DNA from: Nannochloris sp. 'desiccata'
Lineage: Eukaryota > Chlorophyta > Trebouxiophyceae > Chlorellales > Chlorellaceae
Assembly: GCA_019044685.2 (NCBI GenBank)
Contig: JAGTXX020000009.1
Coordinates: forward strand, 930,001 to 994,000
Length of the DNA: 64,000 bases
Direction of reading: 5' to 3'
Below, one piece after another: positions 45,206 through 54,952 of this stretch. Both the position numbers and the translations under genes were made by a program. The notes beneath the pieces are model-generated. The model had not been told where the DNA came from and did not search any database. It worked only from the letters and a program-made list of their open reading frames with translations. Every line of letters starts with the position of its first letter. Within the stretch, counting starts at the first letter, position 1.

Positions 45206-45323
45206 CGGTTGAATATTCATCAAATTCAGCCTTGGCAAGAGCAACCTATACTCCAGCTGCTTCTTTGAACAGTGCGTAATAAGACGAAAGATGGGTGCAA
45301 AACAAAGAAAACACCCGCAGGTA

Positions 45324-47092
45324 TCACCACAGGTCAGCCGGGGCGGGCGCCGCCTGTTTCCTGCGGCTGAGGGGCATTCTTGTGACAGCCTGGGCAGCAA
45401 GGCGTCTAGCATCAATCCTGCAGGACTTTCTTGTACCGTCTTCAGCTACCACGCTAGAATTGAAGTGGCTTTTGGCCACGGTCTTTCTCATGGTACCACC
45501 AGCACCGCTGGCAGCAGCCTTCTTCGTTGCAACTTTGCCTGCAACACCATGTCTCTTGGGGCCCTTCTTACCCTTGCCAGCGGGAAAAGAGGAAGGGGGG
45601 CGGGCAGGTGCGGTAGAAGGGTTGAAAGCGGCAGCAGTGAGAGCTGTGTGGCTCACCTTCCTTCTTTTCTTCTCCCTGGCTAACCGCGTTGCTGCAAGGC
45701 TCTCCAATTTGGCCTTGGCGTTGTCCAATGCAGCATTGAACTGCTGGGCTTGGTACTCAAGGTCCTCTTCAGCCTGCAATGCTGCTGCATCGCGCAACGA
45801 ATCCACTTCTCCTTCTTCAGCTTTCCGCTTGCCCAAAATCGAGGATCTAGCAGAGAAGAAGGTGTCGAGTGTGGCCTGGGGCGCACAGACAGCCTCTTTA
45901 CTATGCTTGTTCTCACCAGCAACACCAGGAGAGTCGCCTCTGGGAGGAGACAAAGACTCCATCGCGCTAGCATTCACAGCGGCTGCCTGCAACACGTCCG
46001 CTTCACCAGCAACCAGGGCCAATGCCTCGAAAGGAGCGGCAGAGTCTACCTCCTCCTGATCCATAGCAGCTAAGATACCAGCAACTTCCCCGTCTTTTGT
46101 GTTGCAGGATATCGAAGCGGAGGGAGCGGCAAACAAAAAGGCAGCGACTTGCTGCTTGTTTGCCAATCGGGAACTGACGCGGCGGGTATCATTACACGCA
46201 CCGGCCTTTTTGGAAGGGGAACGGCGGGCACGTACCGCTTTACCAGAAGCGCCGGGAATTGTCAAGGGGCCAGCAGGAAGGTTATTAGAGGGGCCAGCAG
46301 GGAGGTTGTTAGAGGGTACCACGGGGGCAGTGACCTCGTCAGAAGGAACGAAGACAACCTCATTATTTACAACCTTGCGGGCAGTGATGTAAACCCTCTC
46401 TTGATCCCTGTCATAAAATCCTTCGAAAGCGACCGAAGATCCAAGCAGAACTGCAAAAGGAGGACAAAAAATAAAGAGAATGGAGGGAGATCAGGAAGGG
46501 TGATCGAAGAGGAATGAAGGAGCGTTCAGACTGCAAAGTGACTTGTGAGAGCACGCATCAATTTTTATAACTTACGGGCATTAATGGCGAAGAACGAATG
46601 GTAGTCTTCTTGCCTGTTAATGGTCACGAAGTAACCCTGTCGTGACTCTTGGTAGCGTACGACGCACGAGTACATTTGGTTATAGATGCGGATTGCACCT
46701 CTGCAGTAAACACAAAGGTGTAGGGATGGGTAAATAAACGAGCTCAACAAGTGCGCAAAGGTAATATGTTGGGCAAAACGCGGGTTCTAACTTACTCAGC
46801 AGCATTGGGACCAAAATCAACAATATTGAGCTTGCCTACGTCCTGCAAGTATTGAAATTGAAAGTTGGAAACACACTGTTAAAATGTGAAGTGTAAGAGC
46901 ACGGCGAGCAAGGCAAAAAAAGCGCGGTTAAGAACAAACTATTTTGCAAATTGACGGGTGGGCAATTCGTCCACTGCAGCAAGAATTAAACAGTTTCAGC
47001 GCGTCACAAGTACTTACCAGGCGCCTGATGCGACTATCCAGCATCGCCTGAGTTACTTTCTTCACCACAATGGTTCTTTTGCCTTGGGCCAT
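45324..47092 (-). CDS. Unknown four-exon gene, right-arm copy
   Basis: Mirror copy of the gene at 41672-43440. Exons on the minus strand: 47018-47092, 46796-46842, 46576-46700 and 45324-46450, encoding the same 457-residue protein. All splice sites and the stop codon are kept. The 5' side differs from the left copy by the lack of a CT pair 24 bp before the ATG. Two intact copies with almost no silent differences mean either very recent duplication or ongoing gene conversion between the arms. Confidence 0.7.
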
Positions 47093-47245
47093 TGCGAACG
47101 TCTTCAAATGTTGGGAGATGTAGTTCCAAAAGGGAGTGCGGGGTCACAAAAGCTTTGTAATGAGGTTATGCCAAAGTAGATTAATTAGCAATACCTACTG
47201 AGCGTCGCTACCGACCTTCAAGAATTTGAATTTTGAAAGCCCATC

Positions 47246-47557
47246 ATGCATTTCATACTGCATCGAGCCAGAGAGCTTAAACCTCCACTACTGCACCTAA
47301 TTGCAGCCTGCAAGATGCCACCGCCAGCTGGCATCGTCCAGATGTTGTTGGCAAGGAAGGCTACGGATTTCCGGGTCTTTCTAGGCAATAAAGAGCATAG
47401 TAACGCCATTTCTGTGTATTTCAGGGTCAAGCCCACTCAGAAATTCGAGTTGTTTGCGGACACTTCAAGCATCTCAAACAGAAATGGGACCTCTGGGAGA
47501 ATCAACGAAAGTCACGGAAGGTATGTGCGCGTTTTAAGAACATCTCATGGCGCCTAG
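47246..47557 (+). CDS. Small hypothetical ORF in right arm
   Basis: Right-arm counterpart of 41205-41447. Here 103 codons are open from ATG 47246; the conserved internal ATG is at 47315. The same caution applies: possible splice signals inside, no family recognised, head to head with the unknown gene. Confidence 0.3.
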   Translation: MHFILHRARELKPPLLHLIAACKMPPPAGIVQMLLARKATDFRVFLGNKEHSNAISVYFRVKPTQKFELFADTSSISNRNGTSGRINESHGRYVRVLRTSHGA

Positions 47558-47977
47558 AAACCACTTTCCATGGATAGAGAGCTGAACACAAAGCAGGATC
47601 AATGGTTGCCCATTTGCGCAGAGAAAGCTAGCGCTGTCCTGGCGCAAGCACGTTAAGTTACATCCTTACTACCTGGATATAGTCCAGGGGATGATAGAGA
47701 CGGCGATCTCCGCGTGATCAGGTGGCTAGGACTTAAATACCCTCAACTCATGGCATTGAAGCACCAATTGACAGCAAAGTGCTTGCCAACGGCGTAAATG
47801 CCCCTTCTGCGCGTATCAGCCATTGTTTAATTCAAACGTTAGAAAATTAATGGGCCACGATGCTTCAAAATGCCGGTTTAATTCTTCAAAACTGGATTGA
47901 GCTGAAATTCACCTCGCTCGTCTTTTTTGGCTGGAGTTCAGAAACTTTTACAACACTTCTTTGGTCATCAAACTTCT

Positions 47978-50545
47978 CTAACAAATATGATACTGTCCAT
48001 ACACAACATTTCGCACTCTATAATACGCATCACTCATCGCTCCTTCCAGCACCAATCCACCACCTTCTCCACGGCGCCTGACGACAACATGCCCTGCACA
48101 GTACAAGGATCCAGCATGAAACTCTGCCCGAATCCCAGCAGCTGTAAGCGCTTTCTTGAGCTCAGATAACCGTACATCACCAATAAATACACCTCCGTAC
48201 GTCGGAGCGGTATCCTCTCCATCCCCTGCTGCAGTTTTCCTGCGAGGAAGCAAGGCCCGGAGATCGGTGCCGCCAGCAACAATAGCGGTGCTTTTTGATG
48301 CGTCTACCTCTTTACTACCACTCCCACCACCACCTGCAACAGCACCTGCAGCAGCATCTACTGAAGTACCTAGCGTTCCATTGATCCATGCCAATTCGTA
48401 TCCACCAACTGCATGCACATCGGTTGCCTTCATTAATTCCTCTGAAAGCTCAATCTCAAAAGACGGCCCTAAGGATACCTCCACTTCTTCCCCAGCAGCT
48501 GGAGCTACAACCGAGGAATATAACCCTTCCAACTCAAGCGTAAGTTTATTAGATAAAGCTGTAGTACCTTCTTCTGTTCCATGTACAATGATTGCTGTAC
48601 GAGGAGCCACGTGGGCAAGCATGGTTTGCACGCTACGCCCATCAGACTTGCCATCAAAATCTATTCGCAATACCTTTGCAGCCAGAGCTATAGTGAGCTC
48701 CTGCGTTTCTATCTTTGTAGGAATTTGTGGCTCAGGCGCTTCCTGTGCAGCTACGGCGTCCTCTTCTATGCCAATGCCACCTTCACCACCAGCACCGCCG
48801 CGCTCTGCCTCCGCCTCTGAGGCCAGCGCCTGCCCAAGGCGCCCACCCCCGATTTCGCCACCACTTTTATTTTCAAACTCGTCATAATTAATTAGAGCCC
48901 CGTACTCGTCATACTTCACCGCCTCCCATTCATCTTCATCGGGGAACATTGTTGTAGCAGCACCTTCCAACGGTTCAAATCCTTCTACAAAACAGTGAAC
49001 TGCACCTTCGTCGAGATCATTAAACGACAAGTCCATTATTTCACCATCACCGCCGCCATCTTGACCGAGACCACTTCCTCCAAAGCCAGCAGCGTCACGA
49101 GCTGCATGGCCGATAGAAGCAACGTTTGCACGGGTTGCATGAGATGCGTTGGATTTCCCCGAGGCAACAGAACGAGGACTGCCACCACCACCACCACCGA
49201 TGACGCCACCGGTGCCCATGTAGTAGTCGCCATCGCCATCTTGAAGCGTTGCTGCAGCTGCTGCTGCTGCCTCTTCAGCGGCTACCGCTTCCTCTTCCTG
49301 TTTTCTAGCTTGATCTTCTAAATATTTCTCTAATTCTTCACCTTTTAAAGGCACACGCTTGGAAAGTGTCACTTGTAACAGTGGATAGTGGACTTGGTGA
49401 GCGTGCTTACCATGACCACGGTTGCTTCGATCTCGCTCCTGTGCTGCTGCAAGCACAGCTGAACCTAATGATCCAGGTGCAGGCTCCAATGCAACAACTA
49501 TCAAATTACGTGGATCTTGTGCCCAATCCACCATTAATTGCCTCGCTGGGCCAGCATTCAGGGAAGCGTCTACTGCCAAGACGACTCTTGGGCCAGCCGG
49601 CAGCTTTTTCAATTCTCCTAACGTTGAGCAAAGCTTTATTTTGCGTAATGCAAATGGATTATCTTTTGAATGTCCAAATGATTTGACTAAAGATTCATTC
49701 ATCCACTCCAATTGACTGCGCGCAAACTCTAAAGTTGTGTGAACCATGGGTCCAACCAAGGCAACGGTATATGGCAAATGGTTTTCAGACCAATATAACT
49801 CTAAAACAAGTAATAATTCTAACAATCTGCCAGCTGGATCCACTGGAATCAATACATTCCCTTCAGCGCGAAGCGTTGCCATGCAATTATCAAGTAAAGT
49901 ACGCTCAGAACGGTCTCTATCAGCGGGAAGGCGGCCAATGGCAGCAGCGTCGGCAATCAATAATGAAGGTCGATGGAATGAAGATTCAAAGGAACTGCCG
50001 TTTAAATGCCGTTCTCTACGATGGTTGAAATCTACAGCGTAGATAAATTCTTCTCCACAGGCAGTAATCTTCCAAATGGTGCCTCCAATAAGTCTACCAG
50101 AAGGCAGCGGGATGATTGATATACCAGTTCCATTACCAGATAAAGCCACTTCCTGGCGGTATCTAAGCTGTGTTATACCATTAAACGCTGCATCTACGTC
50201 GTCTAGATCAAATGCATTAAATTCTGAAGCTGCATGATGGGTAATATATTCACTATACAAAAACATTTGAGCCATTTTGTGGATGGCGCCTGTGGTGTAG
50301 ACGGCGGCATCGAGTTTTGCCTTGCCAACGAGGTATGGAAGGGCCCCAATATGTGCTGCATCTGGGTGGGATATAAGCACTGCGTCTATGCTGTTGATTT
50401 CTTCTAGTAAAGGCTCGAGTTGGGAGGGGTTGTAAGGGTCTGTCCAGCCGCAATCGAGTAGGAATGTAAAATCTTTAATTTGCAAGAGGTAGCTTAAAGG
50501 GCCGTCCGCACGCACGCCATATAGCGGCTTGAATCTAACATCCAT
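47978..50545 (-). CDS. Cleavage and polyadenylation specificity factor subunit 2 (CPSF100)
   Basis: Subunit of the pre-mRNA 3'-end processing core, partner of the endonuclease CPSF73. Single exon, 855 residues. The metallo-beta-lactamase fold starts MDVRFKPLYGVRADGPLSYLL and FTFLLDCGWTDPY. The degenerate metal motif SHPDAAHIGALPYL lacks the full HxHxDH set, as in other CPSF100 proteins, so it should be catalytically inactive. The beta-CASP region includes VLIPVDPAGRLLELLLVLE and RVVLAVDASLNAGPARQLM. Acidic and Gly/Ala-rich inserts lie at about 410-600. The C-terminal domain carries ALLPRRK and ends GQYHIC; its last 170 codons were copied into both arms of the adjoining inverted repeat, but this copy has the intact frame. 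Confidence 0.93.
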   Translation of the reverse strand: MDVRFKPLYGVRADGPLSYLLQIKDFTFLLDCGWTDPYNPSQLEPLLEEINSIDAVLISHPDAAHIGALPYLVGKAKLDAAVYTTGAIHKMAQMFLYSEYITHHAASEFNAFDLDDVDAAFNGITQLRYRQEVALSGNGTGISIIPLPSGRLIGGTIWKITACGEEFIYAVDFNHRRERHLNGSSFESSFHRPSLLIADAAAIGRLPADRDRSERTLLDNCMATLRAEGNVLIPVDPAGRLLELLLVLELYWSENHLPYTVALVGPMVHTTLEFARSQLEWMNESLVKSFGHSKDNPFALRKIKLCSTLGELKKLPAGPRVVLAVDASLNAGPARQLMVDWAQDPRNLIVVALEPAPGSLGSAVLAAAQERDRSNRGHGKHAHQVHYPLLQVTLSKRVPLKGEELEKYLEDQARKQEEEAVAAEEAAAAAAATLQDGDGDYYMGTGGVIGGGGGGSPRSVASGKSNASHATRANVASIGHAARDAAGFGGSGLGQDGGGDGEIMDLSFNDLDEGAVHCFVEGFEPLEGAATTMFPDEDEWEAVKYDEYGALINYDEFENKSGGEIGGGRLGQALASEAEAERGGAGGEGGIGIEEDAVAAQEAPEPQIPTKIETQELTIALAAKVLRIDFDGKSDGRSVQTMLAHVAPRTAIIVHGTEEGTTALSNKLTLELEGLYSSVVAPAAGEEVEVSLGPSFEIELSEELMKATDVHAVGGYELAWINGTLGTSVDAAAGAVAGGGGSGSKEVDASKSTAIVAGGTDLRALLPRRKTAAGDGEDTAPTYGGVFIGDVRLSELKKALTAAGIRAEFHAGSLYCAGHVVVRRRGEGGGLVLEGAMSDAYYRVRNVVYGQYHIC

Positions 50546-50679
50546 TATTATGGCGTATTTTGTCAGCGAATCGAATTAATTATCTGTATTTTTTAAAACC
50601 ATGATTGGGGGGATTCTGATCACAATCAAATAATTTTCAACCTCACCGCGGGAGATTTGAATCTACTATAAATGACGTA

Positions 50680-50904
50680 TTACATGTCAACCTTCTGACC
50701 ACGTTGATCAATACTGTACAGTTTGTTTTTCCAGTGTTCCTTTTCCAGTGTTCCTTTCTTGCCAAAGTCATCGGATGCAGCTTTTGTTTTTGCCCAGCAT
50801 TCAGTGGTCGCTTTAGATGGTTTAACCTCCCAGCCTGACGAAAATAATGCAAAGAAAAAATATTCAAGGTTATTCAGCATCGCAGCCTGTGAGCGCGGGG
50901 CCAA
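50680..50904 (-). CDS. Possible small protein gene overlapping the TMEM230 leader
   Basis: 74 codons, MAPRSQAAMLNNLEY, with a hydrophobic patch (FFFALFSS) and then a charged tail GWEVKPSKATTECWAKTKAA ending QKVDM. A TTTTCGTCAG|GC acceptor-like site before GWEVKP suggests that the tail may be a second exon, with exon 1 further upstream. No family recognised. The start lies only 23 bp from the TMEM230 start on the other strand. Confidence 0.3.
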   Translation of the reverse strand: MAPRSQAAMLNNLEYFFFALFSSGWEVKPSKATTECWAKTKAASDDFGKKGTLEKEHWKNKLYSIDQRGQKVDM

Positions 50905-50927
50905 GAGGCACTCGTAGTTTCAATAAA

Positions 50928-51339
50928 ATGGCTCAAATCCCAGCAAATGTATACCGATCTGTGCTCTGTGCAGCAGGTCTTTTAGCACTCGGTAGGCGTT
51001 TTTACGCACATATACATTAATATGTGAACTAGAAATGGGTCTCAAGGCTGCACGCGGTCTCTAGCTTCAATAATTAGTTTTTAACTGCCCTTTCGTGAAT
51101 ACCCGCCAACTCCAAAACCTCACCTTCCTCTTTCTCTGGTGCTCGTTGCAGGCTTGGCAATGTTTATTAGCGGCATGGTATTATGGACAACTGAGGGTAC
51201 ATCTGCCATGATAGGCTTATGGGTTTGTGGCCTATTAGTTTTCATCCCTGGTTTTTATTTTACGAGAATAGCATACCACGCTTATAAAGGAACAGCTGGA
51301 TACTCCTGGACAGATATCCCAGACTGGCCAGCTGAATAA
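50928..51339 (+). CDS. TMEM230/TMEM134-family small membrane protein
   Basis: Small two-helix membrane protein of endomembrane vesicles. Two exons, 50928-50991 and 51152-51339, joined through G|GC, 83 residues. MAQIPANVYRSVLCAAG leads into helix 1 (LLALGLAMFISGMVLW) and helix 2 (AMIGLWVCGLLVFIPGFYF). The family-defining end TRIAYHAYKGTAGYSWTDIPDWP matches the human TMEM230 pattern PGFYHLRIAYYA...GYSYDDIPDF. It lacks the long cytosolic N-terminus of the animal protein. Confidence 0.85.
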
Positions 51340-51829
51340 ATGATATGATAACAACTATATGGAAACTCTAAGTATGATACAATAGTATAATGAAGGATAT
51401 TAAATAATAACCAAAACTTTTGATGTTGCCGGCAAGAGGCAGGCGTTGACTTAAAGCTACTCTATTTCTTATTTGATCAAGACCATTGAATGTATATTTT
51501 TCTTGACCATCTTACGGTATTTGATATTAATGCACCATTTGTAGACCCATAGATCCTATCTGTAATAGATTTTTTCACAAGATATGGTTGGGCGATGAGC
51601 ACTGTGCTTGTGACAGGACACAAACACAGCAGCCATTGATTGACTAATAAGAGCCTCAGTATGCGTTTGCGTTATACTTTATATGCTAATTAGCAATAGT
51701 GGTATGTTGCAGATATCCATATTGCCTAAATTTGAAATAAACGTGACGCTTTGATCGAGATTACTTTTACGAAACATTACCGAGTTTTTGTAACCCAAAA
51801 TCCGACTTGATCCGAAGATACATATAGCT
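51340..51829. other. Intergenic region
   Basis: AT-rich, no gene seen; between the TMEM230 3' end and the Pelota promoter. Confidence 0.45.
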
Positions 51830-52975
51830 ATGAAGCTTCTTGGAAAATTGCCAGCCAAAGATGAAGAAGGAGAGGCCAAAATGGTCGCTGAGGAGGGAGA
51901 AGACTTGTGGCATGCTTATAATTTAATCCGTGAAGGTGACCATGTGACTGCTACAACCTTTCGCAAAATCTCTAGAGATAATGGCGTTGGCTCTGAGAGC
52001 GAGCGAATCAAATTAAAGCTCACTATTAAAGTAGAAGGCATTGAGTATGACGGTGAAGGCCATCAAATCCGCTTGAAAGGCCGCAACGTCACAGAAAATG
52101 AACACGTCAAGCTAGGTGCATACCACAGTTTAGAACTAGAACTACAGCGTGCATTCACGCTAACAAAAGATAGATGGGATGCTCTAGATGTAGAGAGAAT
52201 CAAACAATGCACCGATCCTGCCGCCTCTGCCGACTTGGCTGTGTTACTTATCACAGAAGGACTAGCTAATCTATGCCTCGTAGGAAGAACATGCACCATT
52301 ACGCGTGCAAAAATTGAAGTTAACATGCCACGGAAACGTGGTGCAGCTGCAGCTGGCTACGACAAAGCAATTGAGAATTTCTATCAGCGAGCGTTTGCTG
52401 CTGTTGTACGCCATGTTGACTGGGAGATAGTTAAATGCCTTGTAATTGCCGGTCCAGGCTTTGCAAAGGAAGGCTTTAAAGAGTATTTGGATTTAGAAGC
52501 ACAAAGAAAGGATGTTCGAGTGTTAATACTGAATAAACCTAAAATTGTGCTTGCATCAGCGTCGTCTGCCTACCGTCATGCTTTGAAGGAAGTGCTCGCT
52601 TCTCCCGCGATCGCTTCCCAAATTAAAGACACAAAAGCAGCACAGGAAGTGAATGCGCTAAGTGATTTCATGAATATGTTAGGAACAGACCCAGCCAGGG
52701 CGTTCTACGGGCCTGGACATGTTAGAGCAGCACACGAGCTAGGCGCTATCGCCCTTCTCCTAATATCCGATTCGTTATTCCGCACTGCCGACCCTGTCAT
52801 GCGTACAAAATACGCTGCATTAGTTGAAGAAGTTGAATCTGGGGGTGGGAAAGCGTTAGTTTTCTCAGGAGCCCACTCTTCAGGGGAACAGTTGAATCAA
52901 TTAACAGGGGTGGCGGCGATTTTGAGGTTCCCATTGCCGGAGCTAGAAGATCAAGAGTTTGACGGAGGGCATTAA
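51830..52975 (+). CDS. Pelota/Dom34 ribosome-rescue factor
   Basis: eRF1-like protein that with Hbs1 and ABCE1 splits stalled ribosomes in no-go and non-stop decay. Single exon, 381 residues. Domain 1 (Sm-like, 1-130) reads DLWHAYNLIREGDHVTATTFRKI, with FEGIEYD-like VEGIEYDGEGHQIRLKGRN. The central eRF1_2 domain contains ADLAVLLITEGLANLCLVGR and HVDWEIVKCLVIAGPGFAKEGF. The C-terminal eRF1_3 domain includes DPARAFYGPGHVRAAHELGAIALLLISD. No GGQ motif, as expected for Pelota. It is full length by family standards, with an acidic end. Confidence 0.96.
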   Translation: MKLLGKLPAKDEEGEAKMVAEEGEDLWHAYNLIREGDHVTATTFRKISRDNGVGSESERIKLKLTIKVEGIEYDGEGHQIRLKGRNVTENEHVKLGAYHSLELELQRAFTLTKDRWDALDVERIKQCTDPAASADLAVLLITEGLANLCLVGRTCTITRAKIEVNMPRKRGAAAAGYDKAIENFYQRAFAAVVRHVDWEIVKCLVIAGPGFAKEGFKEYLDLEAQRKDVRVLILNKPKIVLASASSAYRHALKEVLASPAIASQIKDTKAAQEVNALSDFMNMLGTDPARAFYGPGHVRAAHELGAIALLLISDSLFRTADPVMRTKYAALVEEVESGGGKALVFSGAHSSGEQLNQLTGVAAILRFPLPELEDQEFDGGH

Positions 52976-53656
52976 TTCATACAGTAGATAATCAATTACT
53001 TTTTTTATAGATTAATTCTTTGGTTGGTTTTTAGTAAGTAATGATATGTATACATGAAGTTTATCTGTGAAAGAAAAGTGGCTCAACCCACTGGGTGCAA
53101 CCTCCTACTATTTACAAGCTTGATGGGAAGGCTTATTTTCATTATTTGTTTGCATTCAACACATTAGGATTGAGTGGACCTGGGTAGGGACAAAAGAGAG
53201 GGTATCCATCAACAGGGGAAGCTGGAAAGCAGAATAGATCATGGGAAAAAAAATAAGAAGGAGATGTATATATATTTCAACAGAGGGGTGATCGGCGACA
53301 TTTGGTTTTCTATTTTTAACGTTTATGTTGTCGAAAGAAGAAGCAGAAGTAAATTTTGGAGGGAAAAGAGAATATGTATTTAAAGATTGTGTATAAAATT
53401 GAGAGAGTTTCCTGAAATAGGAATATAAAAGGGAAGAATCAAGGAGAAGAGGGGGAAATGGAGTTAATTTTTTAATTATTTGGATGGACCAAGACGAGTT
53501 TTCTGAAAACTATTTTTTATATATGGGCAGCCGATTGATTGCTGGCCCTTTTTATTGTGACATTTGGCTTGGTACACGTAATTAACGAAATCATAGAGGG
53601 CATCGTTCTCTTCGAGATGAGTTTTTGAGCCTTATTGTCCTGGTATTCTTTGTTTG
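52976..53656. other. Intergenic region
   Basis: No gene seen. Purine-rich stretches (for example around 53340-53460) but no coding motif; convergent 3' flanks of Pelota and the BTB gene. Confidence 0.45.
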
Positions 53657-54607
53657 TTAGCTGGGGCGGAAGCTGCCAGAGAAACTGATGGCCGGGGTGC
53701 AACCCCATTTATATTCAGCCAAAGTATGAGCTACATGGGCAGAAACCGAGACGTACGATTCAGGCAATCTGTTGACACCACATGAGGCACCAGCATTGCC
53801 GCTCGTACCAGAAGTGACAGTACGATTGTAAGGTGTTTGACCCAGAGAGACGATATAACTGGGGTGGAGAGTCATTGCCAAATCAGCGCTACGGCATTCG
53901 CAGGTTTGACATCTTTGAGGCATTCCACAGCTCCACCATTGCAAATCAAGAGCAATGCCTTTAATGTCGGAGCCCATAGCGTTTTTTAATGTATTCAATC
54001 GAGTTTGAACATCTTTCCATATTGGCGTAGAACTGTACGCTAGCGGTCCTCGGTTCAATTTGCTCAGAGTCCAGGGGAGAAGGAGAGCAGCGAGACGGGT
54101 GAGGCGACGAGACATACTGAGTTCGAACAAAATGCATAGTTCTTCAAGGGAATCGGTGTTTGGGCATTGCAAGTGATTGATACCTTGGTTGCAGCACCAA
54201 AGTTCCATATGTCTCATCACAGTTGGGCAGCCAAAATAGTCTGCCAGATGGATGAGTTCCGAAGCTTCTTTTAGATCAACGATCTTGACTTCTTCGAATG
54301 CGTACAAATGTTTGAGGAAAGTGGCTTGGCGCGTAGTCTCTTGAACAAAATTAGGAGCTGAGGTACCTGTGCCGATTTGAATGCTGAGAAGGTCTCCGTG
54401 GTAAGACTCAGAGTTGAGAGCAATTGAGATTATGTTCGAGAGTATGGATGACTTAGCTGCCAGGATTTGGGTATGGCAGATGAATGTCTCTCCGGAGTTG
54501 CCCCAAAATAAAACACAATCTGCTAATTCTTGCATAGTTTCTGCCTGCCCTTGCAAGTGTCCAGGCGTGCTAAAACTTGAGCCGTTCTTTCCTTCCGGAA
54601 GGCACAT
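53657..54607 (-). CDS. BTB/POZ-domain protein
   Basis: Possible substrate adaptor for a Cullin-3 ubiquitin ligase. Single exon, 316 residues. The BTB fold covers about 22-135: DCVLFWGNSGETFICHTQILAAKSSILSNII, then FLKHLYAFEEVKIVDLKEASELIHLADYFGCPTV, with the usual helix-strand order. A BACK-like helical stretch follows (LEELCILFELSMSRRL). The C-terminal 100 residues have a Cys cluster (CGMPQRCQTCECRSADL) that could bind zinc, and no Kelch, MATH or NPH3 domain. The start ATG is close to the end of an AT-rich promoter. Confidence 0.78.
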   Translation of the reverse strand: MCLPEGKNGSSFSTPGHLQGQAETMQELADCVLFWGNSGETFICHTQILAAKSSILSNIISIALNSESYHGDLLSIQIGTGTSAPNFVQETTRQATFLKHLYAFEEVKIVDLKEASELIHLADYFGCPTVMRHMELWCCNQGINHLQCPNTDSLEELCILFELSMSRRLTRLAALLLPWTLSKLNRGPLAYSSTPIWKDVQTRLNTLKNAMGSDIKGIALDLQWWSCGMPQRCQTCECRSADLAMTLHPSYIVSLGQTPYNRTVTSGTSGNAGASCGVNRLPESYVSVSAHVAHTLAEYKWGCTPAISFSGSFRPS

Positions 54608-54952
54608 CGTTTATTTTTATTGCATTAACGCTCAAACCAAATTTTGTAGCTAAACTAGAACCTCCTATGCGCCTTGGGAGGCTTTGGGGGCACGAAAAGC
54701 CTTCCAAAGCTGCGGCTACTTTGCGCTCCAAAACGATTTTCTTTTGTGAGCACCCTTTTGTGAGCCAGCTTTTCCCCACCTGTTACATGTGAACGTTTAG
54801 GGGTGGGCTGAAGGATGAATCAGTGGCGATACTAAAGCCCGGCATCTCACGATTCCTCGAGTCACTCTGTTGGGGTTGAACTGTTTTGAACTTTTTAATA
54901 TTCAACCGCTATCGTTACAGGTTAACACACAAAAAGAAAAGATACGTGCTGT
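54608..54952. other. Intergenic region
   Basis: No gene seen; promoter side of the BTB gene and 3' flank of the oxidoreductase gene. Confidence 0.4.

Larger units (their letters stand above)
44787..47954. repeat. Large inverted repeat, right arm
   Basis: Inverted partner of 40808-43977, 3168 bp. Its outer end runs without a break into the 3' flank and stop region of the intact CPSF2 gene, so on this side the CPSF2-flank sequence sits in its natural context. Confidence 0.93.
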
